The translations under genes were made by a program, and so were the position numbers. A stretch of DNA of 64,000 nt from contig CM042088.1 of assembly GCA_023512835.1 (NCBI GenBank), positions 34,985,664-35,049,663 on the forward strand, written 5' to 3'. Positions 1 through 10,375 of this stretch are shown here, piece after piece. Every line of letters starts with the position of its first letter. Positions within the stretch are counted from its first letter, which is position 1. Under the pieces are notes generated by a model, which was given only the letters and a program-made list of their open reading frames with translations, was not told where the DNA came from and did no database searches. This DNA comes from Taxillus chinensis. Its lineage: Eukaryota > Streptophyta > Magnoliopsida > Santalales > Loranthaceae.

Positions 1-387
1 CCTACAATCAACAACAACCACATATTAATAACAAATAACTCAAAACATGATAGAGTGAATGTCCCAAGATAAGTAATCACATAGAAAGTGGGGGGTTGAA
101 TCTATATGACTCAATTTTGCCCTAAATAAAACCTCAATAAGTGATTTAAAGAATGACTACAACTAATTCTTATTAATCACACTAACTCCTAAAACTCAAA
201 TATAGTCTTTACATATGTTCTCCTGTTTGGGCCATAGTTATGTTACACTTATTAACTACCTAATAAGCCTAATGTTCTACCTCTACAAGAAGATAGAAAG
301 CTTTTCACAAGAGCAATCTATAGGGGATCATGGAAATAGGGGTCTCATATTGTAAGGATTCGTGTTTATGGGTTTTGGGTGTTAGCC
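1..387. other. Unassigned left flank
   Basis: No gene or element boundary is recognised. The gag-protease reading frame of the neighbouring minus-strand copia element ends near 388, and the sequence to its left does not continue as protease or integrase. This stretch is therefore either a deletion junction or another insertion that runs off the window edge. Confidence 0.4.
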
Positions 388-1343
388 TTATGTTAAAGGC
401 ATGTGCACATATCTTGTAGAGATAGTTTCATACTTGTGAAACCAATCTCTATGAGAGGTTATTTGCCATGTTGCTCCAGAATCCATGATCCAAGCATTAG
501 TGAGCTCCGATCTATCCTTGAGAACTATGGTTGCTTCGTTATAAAGAATATCAGCTTCGGCAATACACTCACGAGATATTTTTACCTTTTCTCCACCAAT
601 CTTGAGTTGACATTCATTTTTGTAGTGCCCCTTCTTGCCACAATTGTAACACTTGAAATTCTTCTTACTCTTGGATTTTAACCTCCCTTGTTTGTGACTC
701 CCACTATAATCACGCTCCATTGACCTTCATCGTGTGATAGACAAAGCTTCTGCTTGTTGTGAGCTTATTTGTCTATTTTCCCTACTTTTCCGTATGCTTT
801 CTTCTTCAAAAATTGAAGTAGCCACATCATCAAAAACCAAGACATTTGTAAGGATATTATTGGTTAGGTTGATGATGAGTCGGTCATATGAATCAGGTAG
901 ACTCTGGAGTAAAATTTTAACTCATTCATGTGGCAAAAAAATATGTCCCAATGTTGTAAGTTGAGAACATAATGATGTCACAACATGCAAATGCTCTATG
1001 ACTGATGTAAATTTAGCCATCCGTAGTATGTACAACTTTCTCTTCAAGAAAATTTTGTTGTGAAGTGACTTGGCTTCATATAGTTTGATTAGCTAATTCC
1101 AAACCTCTTTTGCAGTTTCTTTATCTCCTCTACACCTAATAAAATATTATCGGATAAACCCATATGCAAATTTAAAAGAGCCAGTACATCCATTCTTTTT
1201 CACTTTTCGTTATTCGTGATCTTCGTCGGTCGTGTACCAATGGCCTCGAAGCAATTATCTTTTATTAATGTTGCTCTCATCTTCAATTTCCATATCGAAA
1301 ATTTTGTACTGTCAAATTTACCGATATCAATCTTTGTTGCCAT
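388..1343 (-). pseudogene. gag-PR: Copia gag and protease fragment
   Basis: The gag start codon is probably the ATG at 1343-1341, opening MATKIDIGKFD, a typical copia gag beginning (UBN2-like capsid region). The frame is broken several times down to about 760. An open stretch from 720 to 388 holds a zinc knuckle (CYNCGKKGHYKNEC, spacing CX2CX4HX4C), which binds RNA in the capsid. It also holds the retropepsin motif WIMDSGA with the catalytic Asp. Downstream protease sequence is missing. The copy is dead because of stops, frameshifts and truncation. Confidence 0.8.
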
Positions 1344-1504
1344 TGCTCCTATCACAAACTATTGTTGCCTACAGATTAACTCCCACTATTTCATCTGAAA
1401 AGTACCTCCTCTTTAAACACACGAATAGTGATGACATACCAGAGTAGCCCTCCAGTATAATTTCTGCAGCACCTCTTTTGGATGAAAAACCCAATATTTA
1501 ACTT

Positions 1505-1680
1505 ATTTTCTAATGTGAATGATCCACTTAAAAGTGGCAATCATAGAGCATACGATAAACAGATATTAACACCCTCAACAATATCTAGCTTATTTTATGA
1601 TATGAAGAATCTACTTAAAATGTGGTAATCACAGAGCATACGATAAACAGATATTAACACCCTCAAGCAAACAACAGACC
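1505..1680 (-). repeat. Direct duplication in the copia leader
   Basis: Two copies of a segment of about 70 bp lie about 88 bp apart (near 1513-1580 and 1597-1671). Both contain gagcatacgataaacagat followed by attaacaccctcaa. They lie between the primer-binding site and the gag ATG, so they belong to the untranslated leader. Confidence 0.65.
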
Positions 1681-1695
1681 TCCAAGGAAAACCTA

Positions 1696-1707
1696 GCTTT
1701 GATACCA
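1696..1707 (-). promoter_or_regulatory. Primer-binding site for initiator Met tRNA
   Basis: On the minus strand the sequence reads TGGTATCAAAGC, one mismatch from the usual plant site TGGTATCAGAGC. It sits one base inside the end of the LTR, which fixes both the element's orientation and the LTR end at 1709. Confidence 0.8.
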
Positions 1708-1708
1708 C

Positions 1709-2127
1709 TGTCGGGAAATAAACCCACCGCATAGAGCCAATAGCAAATAAAAGAAATTGAGAGAATAAAGAAAACACAGAAATTTATGTGGAAAACCCCT
1801 AAGGGAAAAACCACGGGCAAAAAGAGAGAATTTCACTATAAGATATTACAAAGAATTGTAATGGTTTTGGGATGCCTTGGAGATGAGGAGGAGGCTTTCT
1901 TTTATAGCATGTCTTCCTCACAAAACTTCTCCCACCTTTCCGTGTGGGACAAAGACACAACACAGAGCCCGTGCCACATGTTATGGCTTATGCTACTAGT
2001 TGGGCTGCGGGCCCATTCCATGGGCTGGGTGATGGGCCGCGAGAAAGCCCATGGTTGGTGCAGTGGGTTGAGTTACGGGCTTGAGGGTTTACTGCACTAG
2101 TGGGTTGGCTAAGAATACCTTGTTACA
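1709..2127 (-). repeat. 5' LTR of the left copia element
   Basis: The inner end (TGTCGGGAAATA on the plus strand) is fixed by the adjacent primer site. The outer end is placed at TGTTACA (2127) because it gives the expected TG...CA termini, but the partner LTR is outside the window, so that boundary is less sure. A TATA box (CTATAAAAG read on the minus strand, about 1906-1897) lies in the right place for transcription toward gag. Confidence 0.65.
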
Positions 2128-3139
2128 GAATTCTCTTGAGTTAATAAGTCTGAGATTAGTTTGTGGAAATGGGTAGGTAACCCTAGTGACCAAAAAGGAA
2201 ACTTGTGTTGTGTTTTGTGTACAATTGTATTTAACCATGTTGCATTGATTGTTGTATTTCATCCAGATAAACTTCTAAGCCTTTGGGTTAGCTGGTAAGA
2301 TTACTAGGCTTTGGGTTATGGTCAGTAGGATTACTATGCCCATGTATATTGACCGGTAGGACTGCTGAGCCCCTGTATGGAACGGTATAGCACCCACGAT
2401 AGTGAGCTAAATTTATACCCATTTCCAAGTGCGAGACATGATTCATGGACTCAGAATCCTGGCCCTTGACCTAAGTGGAAAATGTTACATAAGTGAACAT
2501 GCAATGTTTGCCTAAATAGAGTATGACAGTGTATTGGTGGTGGTGGGATGTCCTCTACCTTCTAGTGTGGGACAGCAGTAAGTGTTTAGCTGTTGTTGTG
2601 ATTGTTTTGCTGCATTCTTCATTACACGAGCACAAGCATACACTTGGCTTGTACTATTATAGGAATTCTATAATATACCTAAGAGATTTGATCCTTACTG
2701 AGCTATGGTTTGCTCACTCCACCGGTGAATTAATCTATTCCAGGTGCTAACTGGCGTTAAGCAACGAGTTGAGGTGGAGCTCTACGTGGTGGACACACCC
2801 TTTCCTTTTATGTTTTATTTTATTACTTTGTAATTTCAATTTGAGACTTGAGATTATGTAATACCGAGAGTTGGGTTTAGCAGATTAAATAAACTATGGC
2901 TATAATGAGTTTACACTGGAGATTTGGATGATTGTGATTTATATTTATAATTTGTGGTGTATGATCATATGGGTAGATGATTGTATACCCTTGTTGTGTA
3001 CAATATATATAGGTGGACTTGGGACAACACCCGTGTTACAGTCCCATTAAGGTGTTTTACACCAATCCCTTGACCTTTCAGGTGTGGGCATGAGTATTCA
3101 CAAACCGATTCTATGGTAGAGGGATTTCGGGGCGTGACA
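2128..3139 (+). repeat. 3' part of a gypsy-type LTR (family H)
   Basis: The segment ends in ggcgtgaca, the terminus shared by the other long gypsy-type LTRs here. It contains a pyrimidine-rich AG (taatctattccag, AG at 2742-2743) at the same relative place as in the other families. Its 5' part is missing, presumably on the far side of the copia insertion and left of the window. No coding sequence is seen. Confidence 0.55.
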
Positions 3140-4041
3140 CGCATGTTCTTCAATATTCCCAAAGTGCATCATCCAAGCTTTTACTCTAATGTTTTATATT
3201 TGAATACATTATTTTTGCTAAGATTTGTTTTAGCTCTAGATTTAATATTTTTATGCCTAACCATTGGTCCGGTGGTAAGAAGGTTTGGAAGTTTTGGGCA
3301 TCACTCCATATTTTCGAAGGAGTGATCCGAAGTGCCAATTATAGAATTGTGGATATTTTAATGTTTAGTAAAAAAGATTAATAAAACAAGATTAAGGTCT
3401 CTATTATGGCACACCTACTTTTTATTGTGGCATACTATAATGTTGAAAATGAAATGTTAATAAAGGATAGACTTCCTACTATGGTGCAATGAACCTCCCA
3501 CCACGGTGCCCTTTAATGAAGATTAAAAACACTAAGCAACCTGTCGTGGCATGTACTCCTGTTACCCTGACACAATGTGCAAAAACTAGAAATTCTAACT
3601 AGTCTTCAGACCAAACATTAAACTTTAGCCTCCAAACATGTTTTTAACACCTAAACACCTTATACAAACTATAAAAACATACTTAGGGTACTAAAACAAT
3701 GATAAAATATGTCAAAATACTCCAGTCATCCAAATTTGAGAAAAAAACCCCCAAAAACAAGAAGTTGAACATGAGAAACCAAGATTTGAGTTCAACTCAT
3801 AATTAAGAATCAAGAAGTAAGGGTATAGTATAATGGAAGGTAGAAAAGGGATAGGGTTATGGATTTTCCTACCTCAAAACAAAGAAGAAAAAAAAGAAAA
3901 AGAAGATGATGATAATGATCCTCCTCCTAACCCTTTTACGAGTTTTGATAGTGAACTTTATCAACCCTCAAGTGATGGTTTCTAGTGAAGCTCTTGTAAG
4001 ATCACTCTCTATCTCTTTCCTTCTTCTTTTTTTCTTCTAAG

Positions 4042-4044
<3 letters not shown>

Positions 4045-4114
<70 letters not shown>
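4045..4114. repeat. (CT)n microsatellite
   Basis: A perfect CT dinucleotide run of 35 units. It is preceded by a pyrimidine-rich stretch from about 4010. Confidence 0.98.
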
Positions 4115-4118
<4 letters not shown>

Positions 4119-5127
4119 TTGATAGGTATAAATAACAAAAAGTTTTTTTTAAAAAAAAACTCAGTTTAACCACTCAACCCTAAATTCAAAATTGAATATA
4201 ATTATAATAAAAATGCTGATACATGAATTATTAATAGATAATAATTAAACCGATATATACTAAATAGAAAACGAAAGTAATAATAAACTTTTATTTTGTT
4301 TTAATGTATGATTATAGGAATGAATGTAAATTGAATAAAATAGGATAGACATATTTCTAAAAGTTATCATATTGTGATTTATATGAGTTTTGAATTTAAA
4401 AAATAATGGCATAATGGTAAAATCATTAAAATTTAAACTAACATTGATTAGGTAAAAGTATTTACTAAAATTAATATTTAAGAACAAACTAGGTCTAACA
4501 CATGATTTGATGTTTTTAACGTCAAAATAATGTTGATTGTATGGCCTAGATCATAGTTTTATTAATTGGTCATATGTTACAATGAATGTTATTTGTCATA
4601 ATGTAAAATTATCTTACAAGTAAGCCTATAAACGATTTGAGCGGAGCCAAGCATAACTGAATTCATGCCAAGCCTATATATTATATAGTAATCGAGCCAA
4701 GTTCATGAATTACTCGTTTGATTTATAAGCCTAATCTTTCCTATAATTTAAATAAATTTATATTGACCATATACTTAAAATATAATATATATTCTTTACT
4801 CATTAATTTTATAATTTATATAGTATAATTATTAATATATTTGATATTATCAAGATCCAAACAAGATCGTATAGATATATGTGTGTACACAAATCTTTGA
4901 ATCTGAGGATTTTTGACCTTGAACAGATTAAGGAAGTATATAGTTAGACTCCCTCTACGAGCTCAGTTTAAGAGATCACTCTACGAAGTTATCCAATGAA
5001 GTATGACATGCTGCTGCCGCTTCCATAGACTGTTGAAAACAATGACAACCCAAATGAACTGTGAGAACAACAATATTACTATAACAACTATAAAAAAATA
5101 ACATATATAAACTCTAGTTCATAAATA

Positions 5128-5130
<3 letters not shown>

Positions 5131-5160
<30 letters not shown>
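5131..5160. repeat. (TA)n microsatellite
   Basis: A near-perfect TA run inside AT-rich DNA. Confidence 0.9.
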
Positions 5161-5162
<2 letters not shown>

Positions 5163-6590
5163 TACACCAATATATCATATAGATATTAATTTATAATCAC
5201 TTTGTACATAATATTATAATTGTGATTATAAATTATCATAACTAACATTACATTGATTATAATACTATATTATTAATTAATTATATACACATTAAATTTA
5301 TGATTAATAACATAGCATATGCAATGGAGCAATCTAATTAAGCTGAGCTGAGCTTGTACAGTAACCGAGTGAAGCTCAGCATGTATGGTGTTGAGCTCGA
5401 GCTCGGGTCAAGCGAGATGCCGAATGTGTCAGCTTATTTATGGGCCTACTCACAAGAAAAGCTAAATAAATTAAAACAAAACTTGGCCAAACTAAGCTAG
5501 CATAGTGGTAATGGCGGATGCCCAACTATAGTGAGATTTTAAGTTTAAACTTTGCATTTATAAGATAGAGGGGTTTTAAAGTATTAGAACAATTCTAACA
5601 GGCTCTCTATTATTTAAAAATAGAGAGTCAAATGACAAAATTTAGCTCCAACAGGCTTTTCATCACACCCTCCACATTTACATATTGTTATAATAACTCT
5701 TCACAAATGAAGAGTTACTGTTCATTATCTACATAATATTATATTATTTTCCTTTATTTCTCCCTCCTCTCTTCTCTCCTCCGTCCTCCCTCCTCCTCCT
5801 CTCCGATCGCGGCTACTACCGTCGCCTCTCGCTGCCTTCCCCTCCTTCCTCCCCGATCTCCTCTCTCCTCCCTCTTTCCCGATCTCCAGTTGCCGCCGCT
5901 ATTATTGCTGACTACGGATGCCTTCTTCCTCTAGCCGCCCACCACTGCCTTCTCCTCGCTCCGATGCATTATAGAGTGCAAGACAATAAGAGATGAGAAA
6001 TTATTACGGGTGCTCATGAAGCAGTGGGCCTCACATGCCCTTAAGAAATTATTATTTTAGTAAAAATAAAAGTAATTTAAATAATAGTATTGTAATGTAG
6101 AGGTCTCTCCCCATTTGTTGAGGTGATGCATTGTTTGCTTCCCATTAGTATTATTATTATTGTTGTTACACCTTATACTGTGTTTCGCTATGGTTCCTCC
6201 TAGCGTTGTGGCTTATGGTTCCTATTATAGTTATAGGGGTGCTTATGACACTTGCTATGGTTGAGATTGGTGGTAGAGTTGGGTAGTTCCATACTATCCC
6301 TTGTATGGGTTTGCCACCGTAAGTGTTATGGTTTGGTTTGAAATTGCGGTGTATGGTATGTGGGAGGAAGTTGCCTTTTTGAGGATGAAAATTCCTAAGG
6401 TGGGAGGATGTAGAGACTTGTGTTTGGGGTTATTTATGAGATATTCGTTATTTCGTAAGGCAGATACCATTTCGGTATTTTGCTCGGCGATACGAGCATT
6501 TTAGCTGTAGTTGTGTCCAATTTAGAGTTTGGGACCTCGAAAGGGCAGTAGTGTAATTTTGGGTGTTTATTAATTAATGAATTAAGAAAA

Positions 6591-6600
6591 TATAAATAGG
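6591..6600 (+). promoter_or_regulatory. TATA box of LTR A
   Basis: TATAAATAGG follows an AT-rich stretch and precedes GA-rich sequence. The same arrangement occurs at 50414 in the second family A LTR. Confidence 0.65.
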
Positions 6601-7007
6601 GGAGAAAGAGAAAGAGATAGAAAATAGGTCATTTGCGTTCATGTCTTCGGAGAGAGCGTAGAGAGGGCATAGAGCGTGGAAGAAGAGGAGTTGCCAAAAT
6701 TGGAGCTTGGAGCTTCGATTTTGGGTTGATTCCTCTGTGAATCCTTACCTGGTAGGTGTTCCTAATCTCTTGTCTTGATTCTATTCTTGAACATGTGTGA
6801 TTTGGGCATGAACCCTAGATTTTGGGGGAAAATCCAATTCTAGAATTGAATGTGGTAAAGTAAGCATGTAAAATGTGGGTATGAGATGAGATATAGTGTT
6901 ATGTTTTTGTATCTGTGATTCGGGGGATGTATAATTGTGTATTTTGGACGGGTTGAGAAGTTAACCATGGGAACCTATTCCTAGATCTAGAACTGAAAAT
7001 CTATGTG

Positions 7008-7038
<31 letters not shown>

Positions 7039-7185
7039 GTGAATTTCGTTGTTTTGTGCGGTTTAGAGGCATTCAGGACGCGTTCAGTGATGTAAGATTG
7101 TAGACAGACTAGAACGATGATGAACAATGCTACCTGGTGAAACAGAAGTGTTAGTGCGTCTTAGAGCCAGATGGTCGGGGGTCAA

Positions 7186-7570
7186 AGGTCAAGGGTCGAA
7201 GTTTGAAAGGTCGAAGGTCAAGGGTCAGCAGCTTCGAGTCTGTGTCTTCGAGGCAGTGTTCCAAAGATCTTCGAGGCAGCGATTCTACGAGTCTTCGACG
7301 CAGTGTACTAGAGATCTTCGAGGCAGTGATTCTACGAGTCTTCGAGGCATTGTTCCAAAGATCTTCGAGGTAATGTTCTAGAGATCTTCAAGGCAGTAAT
7401 TCTACGAGTCTTCAAGGCATTGTTCTAGAGATCTTTGAGGCAGTGATTCTACGAATCTTCGAGGCAGTGTTCCAGAGAGCTTCGAAACAAAGTTCTACGG
7501 ATCTTTGAGCTAGCAGCTTCGGGTCAGTGCTTCGGGTCAAAACTTCGAGCTTCGAGGCTGGGCTTTGAGC
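7186..7570 (+). repeat. Copy-specific tandem array in LTR A
   Basis: Degenerate units of about 25-28 bp are built on cttcgaggcagtg and tctacgagt, alternating with gatcttcgagg. The array is bounded on both sides by sequence shared with the other family A LTR, where the same position holds an unrelated array (51040-51230). Confidence 0.85.
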
Positions 7571-8536
7571 TTCGAGGCTCGGTATCTAGAAAGCCTTTTG
7601 GGGCTGGTCCTATGAAATTTTGTTGTTTGTTTGGCATGAAATATTATGTGGTATGAACATGGTTGGGGGTCTAGAACCTCATGGCTGTCGGAGGCCTTGA
7701 TTGTAGGGTTTTATTGATTTGATTAGCTGGTCAACCGAGGTCCCATGCAGGGTTGGCTAGTAGCCGAGGTCCCTTATATGGCTGGTTGTTAGCAGAAGGT
7801 CCCATAGGTGGCTGCTTTTATGTTATGGTCCCACCGTGGCGAGTAAGCTGCAAGAGCCTTGCCCTATGCTGATCAGCTGGGTTGTAAAGTTTGTGTGATT
7901 TGATTGTGTGTTGTAAAGTCTATGTGACTTAATTGTGTGAACCTTGTGGGTTTATGCTTTGATTGTATTGCATAGTATCAGGTTGTGCGAACGTTGTTGT
8001 GCGTGTGTTTATGCTTTCATTGGTATTGCATAGGAAACTATGTGTATTATTGTATAATTATACATTCACTAGTACATGTATACATGGGTAGTATGTTATA
8101 GGTCACCTACTGAGCCTTTGTGCTCACCCTACGTTATTGTCTTGATTTTTAGGTTCACCCAGGAGGTAGCCTTGGGGTTTGCCGTCGAGCAAATCGAGCC
8201 GACCAGACCCTTTTTGATTTATGGGTGTAAGACCCGCAAAATTTTCTAGCTATTTAAGTTCTTCCTTAAATAATAATAATAATAATAATATAATAACGTC
8301 ATTACTAACAATAGTTAGAAAGAATATTTTAAATATTATCACGATAAAAATAAGTACCCAATATAGTCATTGAAATAACATGTGACTAGTAAGTAGCCGT
8401 TAGAATAGTAACTAGCCATTGGAAAAAGTAACTAGCCATTATAAATAGTATCCGTTTGAATTGTTATAAATATGTATGAGTATAAGATTTTATTTATAAG
8501 AGAGTATAGAAGTAAGAAGAAAAATAATAAGAGGTT

Positions 8537-8767
8537 ATGGCATCAAGCTCTCAAGTACCGCCGTTCGAGAATAGTGTACGAGATGAAGATCGGCGAGCAA
8601 TACGACTTGAAGTCACAAAGCTATGCTTTGCTGTAGATGAGCTAAATGCTCGTGTCCAATGGCTGCAATATAATGCGACGAGACACAGGGAGAAGTTTGA
8701 GGTTATTCGGGCGACAACCACGACAATGTTAGTCAAAGGGTTGTGCAGCTCTATTGCCGAAGCATAA
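8537..8767 (+). CDS. Small ORF inside LTR B, unknown product
   Basis: A 76-codon ATG frame encodes a mostly hydrophilic protein beginning MASSSQVPPFENSV. Its middle part (roughly residues 25-60) could form an amphipathic helix (VTKLCFAVDELNARVQWLQ). No family is recognised. It is GC-richer than the LTR around it, and the homologous LTR at 59180 lacks the whole segment. It could be a captured host exon, part of an element-encoded protein normally outside the LTR, or a chance frame. No promoter is assigned to it beyond upstream AT-rich sequence. Confidence 0.3.
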   Translation: MASSSQVPPFENSVRDEDRRAIRLEVTKLCFAVDELNARVQWLQYNATRHREKFEVIRATTTTMLVKGLCSSIAEA

Positions 8768-8836
8768 CACGTCCTACACACATACGCTAATACAATTCAA
8801 GAAATTTTACGAAGGCCATAGAATATGATATTAATG

Positions 8837-10079
8837 TGTTGGTCCCTAGTAGCCTAGAGGGAGCTGAATAGGGTAAAATCAAAACTCTTTTCCTCTCACA
8901 GGTACAACACAATCTGGTTAAAAGATGTAAAATCAGTGCAGAAGATAACCAGATAGTGGAAGTATTTTACTCTATTATCTGATGATAATTACAACAAAAT
9001 AAGCAGCAATTACAGCTGATTACAATAGCACTCAGTTTTACAGTTACACATACTGGCGTTTATAATCTCTATGAGCTCTGTACCACAACCTCTCTAGCTC
9101 ATCTTACGAATATATACAGTTTTGTATTTATAGACATTCCTATGAATCTATCTTGGAACTGTATATCCCGAGCACTGTGTAACATTAAGTTCTTCTCAGA
9201 AAATACTTCTGCTTTAAGTGCTACGGATGTGGAGTTCGAAATATTGGAAGCATAAGTGTAATGAATTACTTTACTTGATTCCAATTATATTCGAGACTGC
9301 GTCCATATCTCTGAGTGTTCCACGTGTAAGACAGTTTAGATCTTCAATGAGTTTGTCTTCCATTGGGACACAACGAGCTGACCATTAAATGTGGCTTGGA
9401 AAAGGTGAAGCAGCGTCTTCTTAGTTAGTAGTAAGGTTCCTTACTCCGTATCAACGAAGTTCGGATCCTTACTCCGTGTCAGTAGTTGCTTACTCCATAT
9501 CGGTACAGTCCTGGAATCCTTGTTCTGTGTAAGCGATTCCTTACTCCGCATAGAGTAGGTACGGAATGCTTACTCCACATCAGCGCTTGGTTCGGATTCC
9601 TTACTCCGCGTTAGCTTCCCTTACTCCGCAATAGTTGTCCTAACTCCGCATCAGTGACAGACTTGGATTTCATAGTCCGTGTGTTTATTTCCTTGGTCCG
9701 GTGGAGTGACAACTTCGATTCGTTCTCCGCAACAAGTCTCTCTTACTCCGTGCAAGTTGTAGACTCGAAATCTTACTCCGCATCACTTGACATGGTCTAG
9801 TCGAAAGTTAAACGCGGGTTCCTTGGTCGTTTTGTCAAGTGATTACTCTTCACGAAGGATTCTTACTCCGGATGATACCTTGGTTATGTACCAAGTGAAT
9901 GACGACGCTCACGATGATCTGGATCAGGATTATGTATCCTGTCCTCAGCTTTGTCCTTACGAGAGTAGGTCCAGATTAAAGTTTATCTTCTGCACAGACT
10001 AAGAATAAACATGGAACATCTTAAATCAAATTACATAGGGTTTGATCCGCATCATCCAAATTTTGGGTTTGATCCAACA
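8837..10079 (-). repeat. Sirevirus 3' LTR (left copy)
   Basis: This LTR is 1243 bp and differs from the right copy by scattered substitutions and only about 1 bp in total length. It carries a TATA box (CTATAAATAC on the minus strand, 9133-9124) and the TTACTCCG array (about 9427-9880), which lies upstream of that TATA box in the element's own direction. Confidence 0.92.
9427..9880 (-). repeat. TTACTCCG-type motif array in the U3 region
   Basis: About 15 copies of cttactccg(c/t) and close variants are spaced roughly 20-45 bp apart. In the element's orientation the motif reads CGGAGTAAG and lies upstream of the TATA box, where LTR enhancers usually sit. The same array occurs at 26560-27000 and 63280-63780. 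Confidence 0.85.
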
Positions 10080-10092
10080 ATCTCCCCCAATA
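10080..10092 (-). promoter_or_regulatory. Polypurine tract of the Sirevirus element
   Basis: On the minus strand ATTGGGGGAGAT abuts the 3' LTR, as expected for the plus-strand primer. A tract of this form next to a TGTTGG LTR is typical of SIRE-like elements. Confidence 0.8.
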
Positions 10093-10375
10093 TGGATATG
10101 CCAAACCCTTTGTAATCTGATCCGGTTAGGCAGTAAGAAATACACAAAGTTAAGGATAAACAAAAACATGTCAGCAAGAATACATTAAGCCTTAGTACAA
10201 ATGAGACTTATGATACATATGGCTTACTATATTTAAAGATCATTCTTGCTGCATGCTCTCGTAGCTTCATCGTATGCTTATTGGTGAATTTGATGACATT
10301 GTTCCAGTTGTTATCAAATGTAATAACTGATTTCAGGAAGAAGCAGATGAAGGCTCGACAGCTGTTTCCATCAGG

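Larger units (their letters stand above)
388..2127 (-). mobile_element. Partial Ty1/copia retrotransposon (5' LTR, leader, gag-protease)
   Basis: Read on the minus strand the order is LTR (2127-1709), tRNA primer site, leader, gag and a short protease piece, which is the standard copia layout. Integrase, reverse transcriptase and the 3' LTR lie beyond the window or are deleted. The gag-protease sequence resembles the Tork-type copia lineage (inference). The element sits in the 3' part of a gypsy-type LTR that resumes at 2128. Confidence 0.75.
3140..5583. other. AT-rich intergenic DNA without a gene
   Basis: No reading frame of coding character is seen. The stretch holds a CT and a TA microsatellite (listed separately). 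Two patches, around 4630-4740 and 5330-5460, contain repeated GAGC and AGCCTA words and look like eroded repeats of unknown family. Confidence 0.6.

Noticed and set aside
9427..9880. CRISPR-like spacing of a short repeat
   Set aside because: The repeat core is only about 8-10 bp and variable, spacers are unequal and related to each other, the array lies in a retrotransposon LTR, and the genome is a plant.
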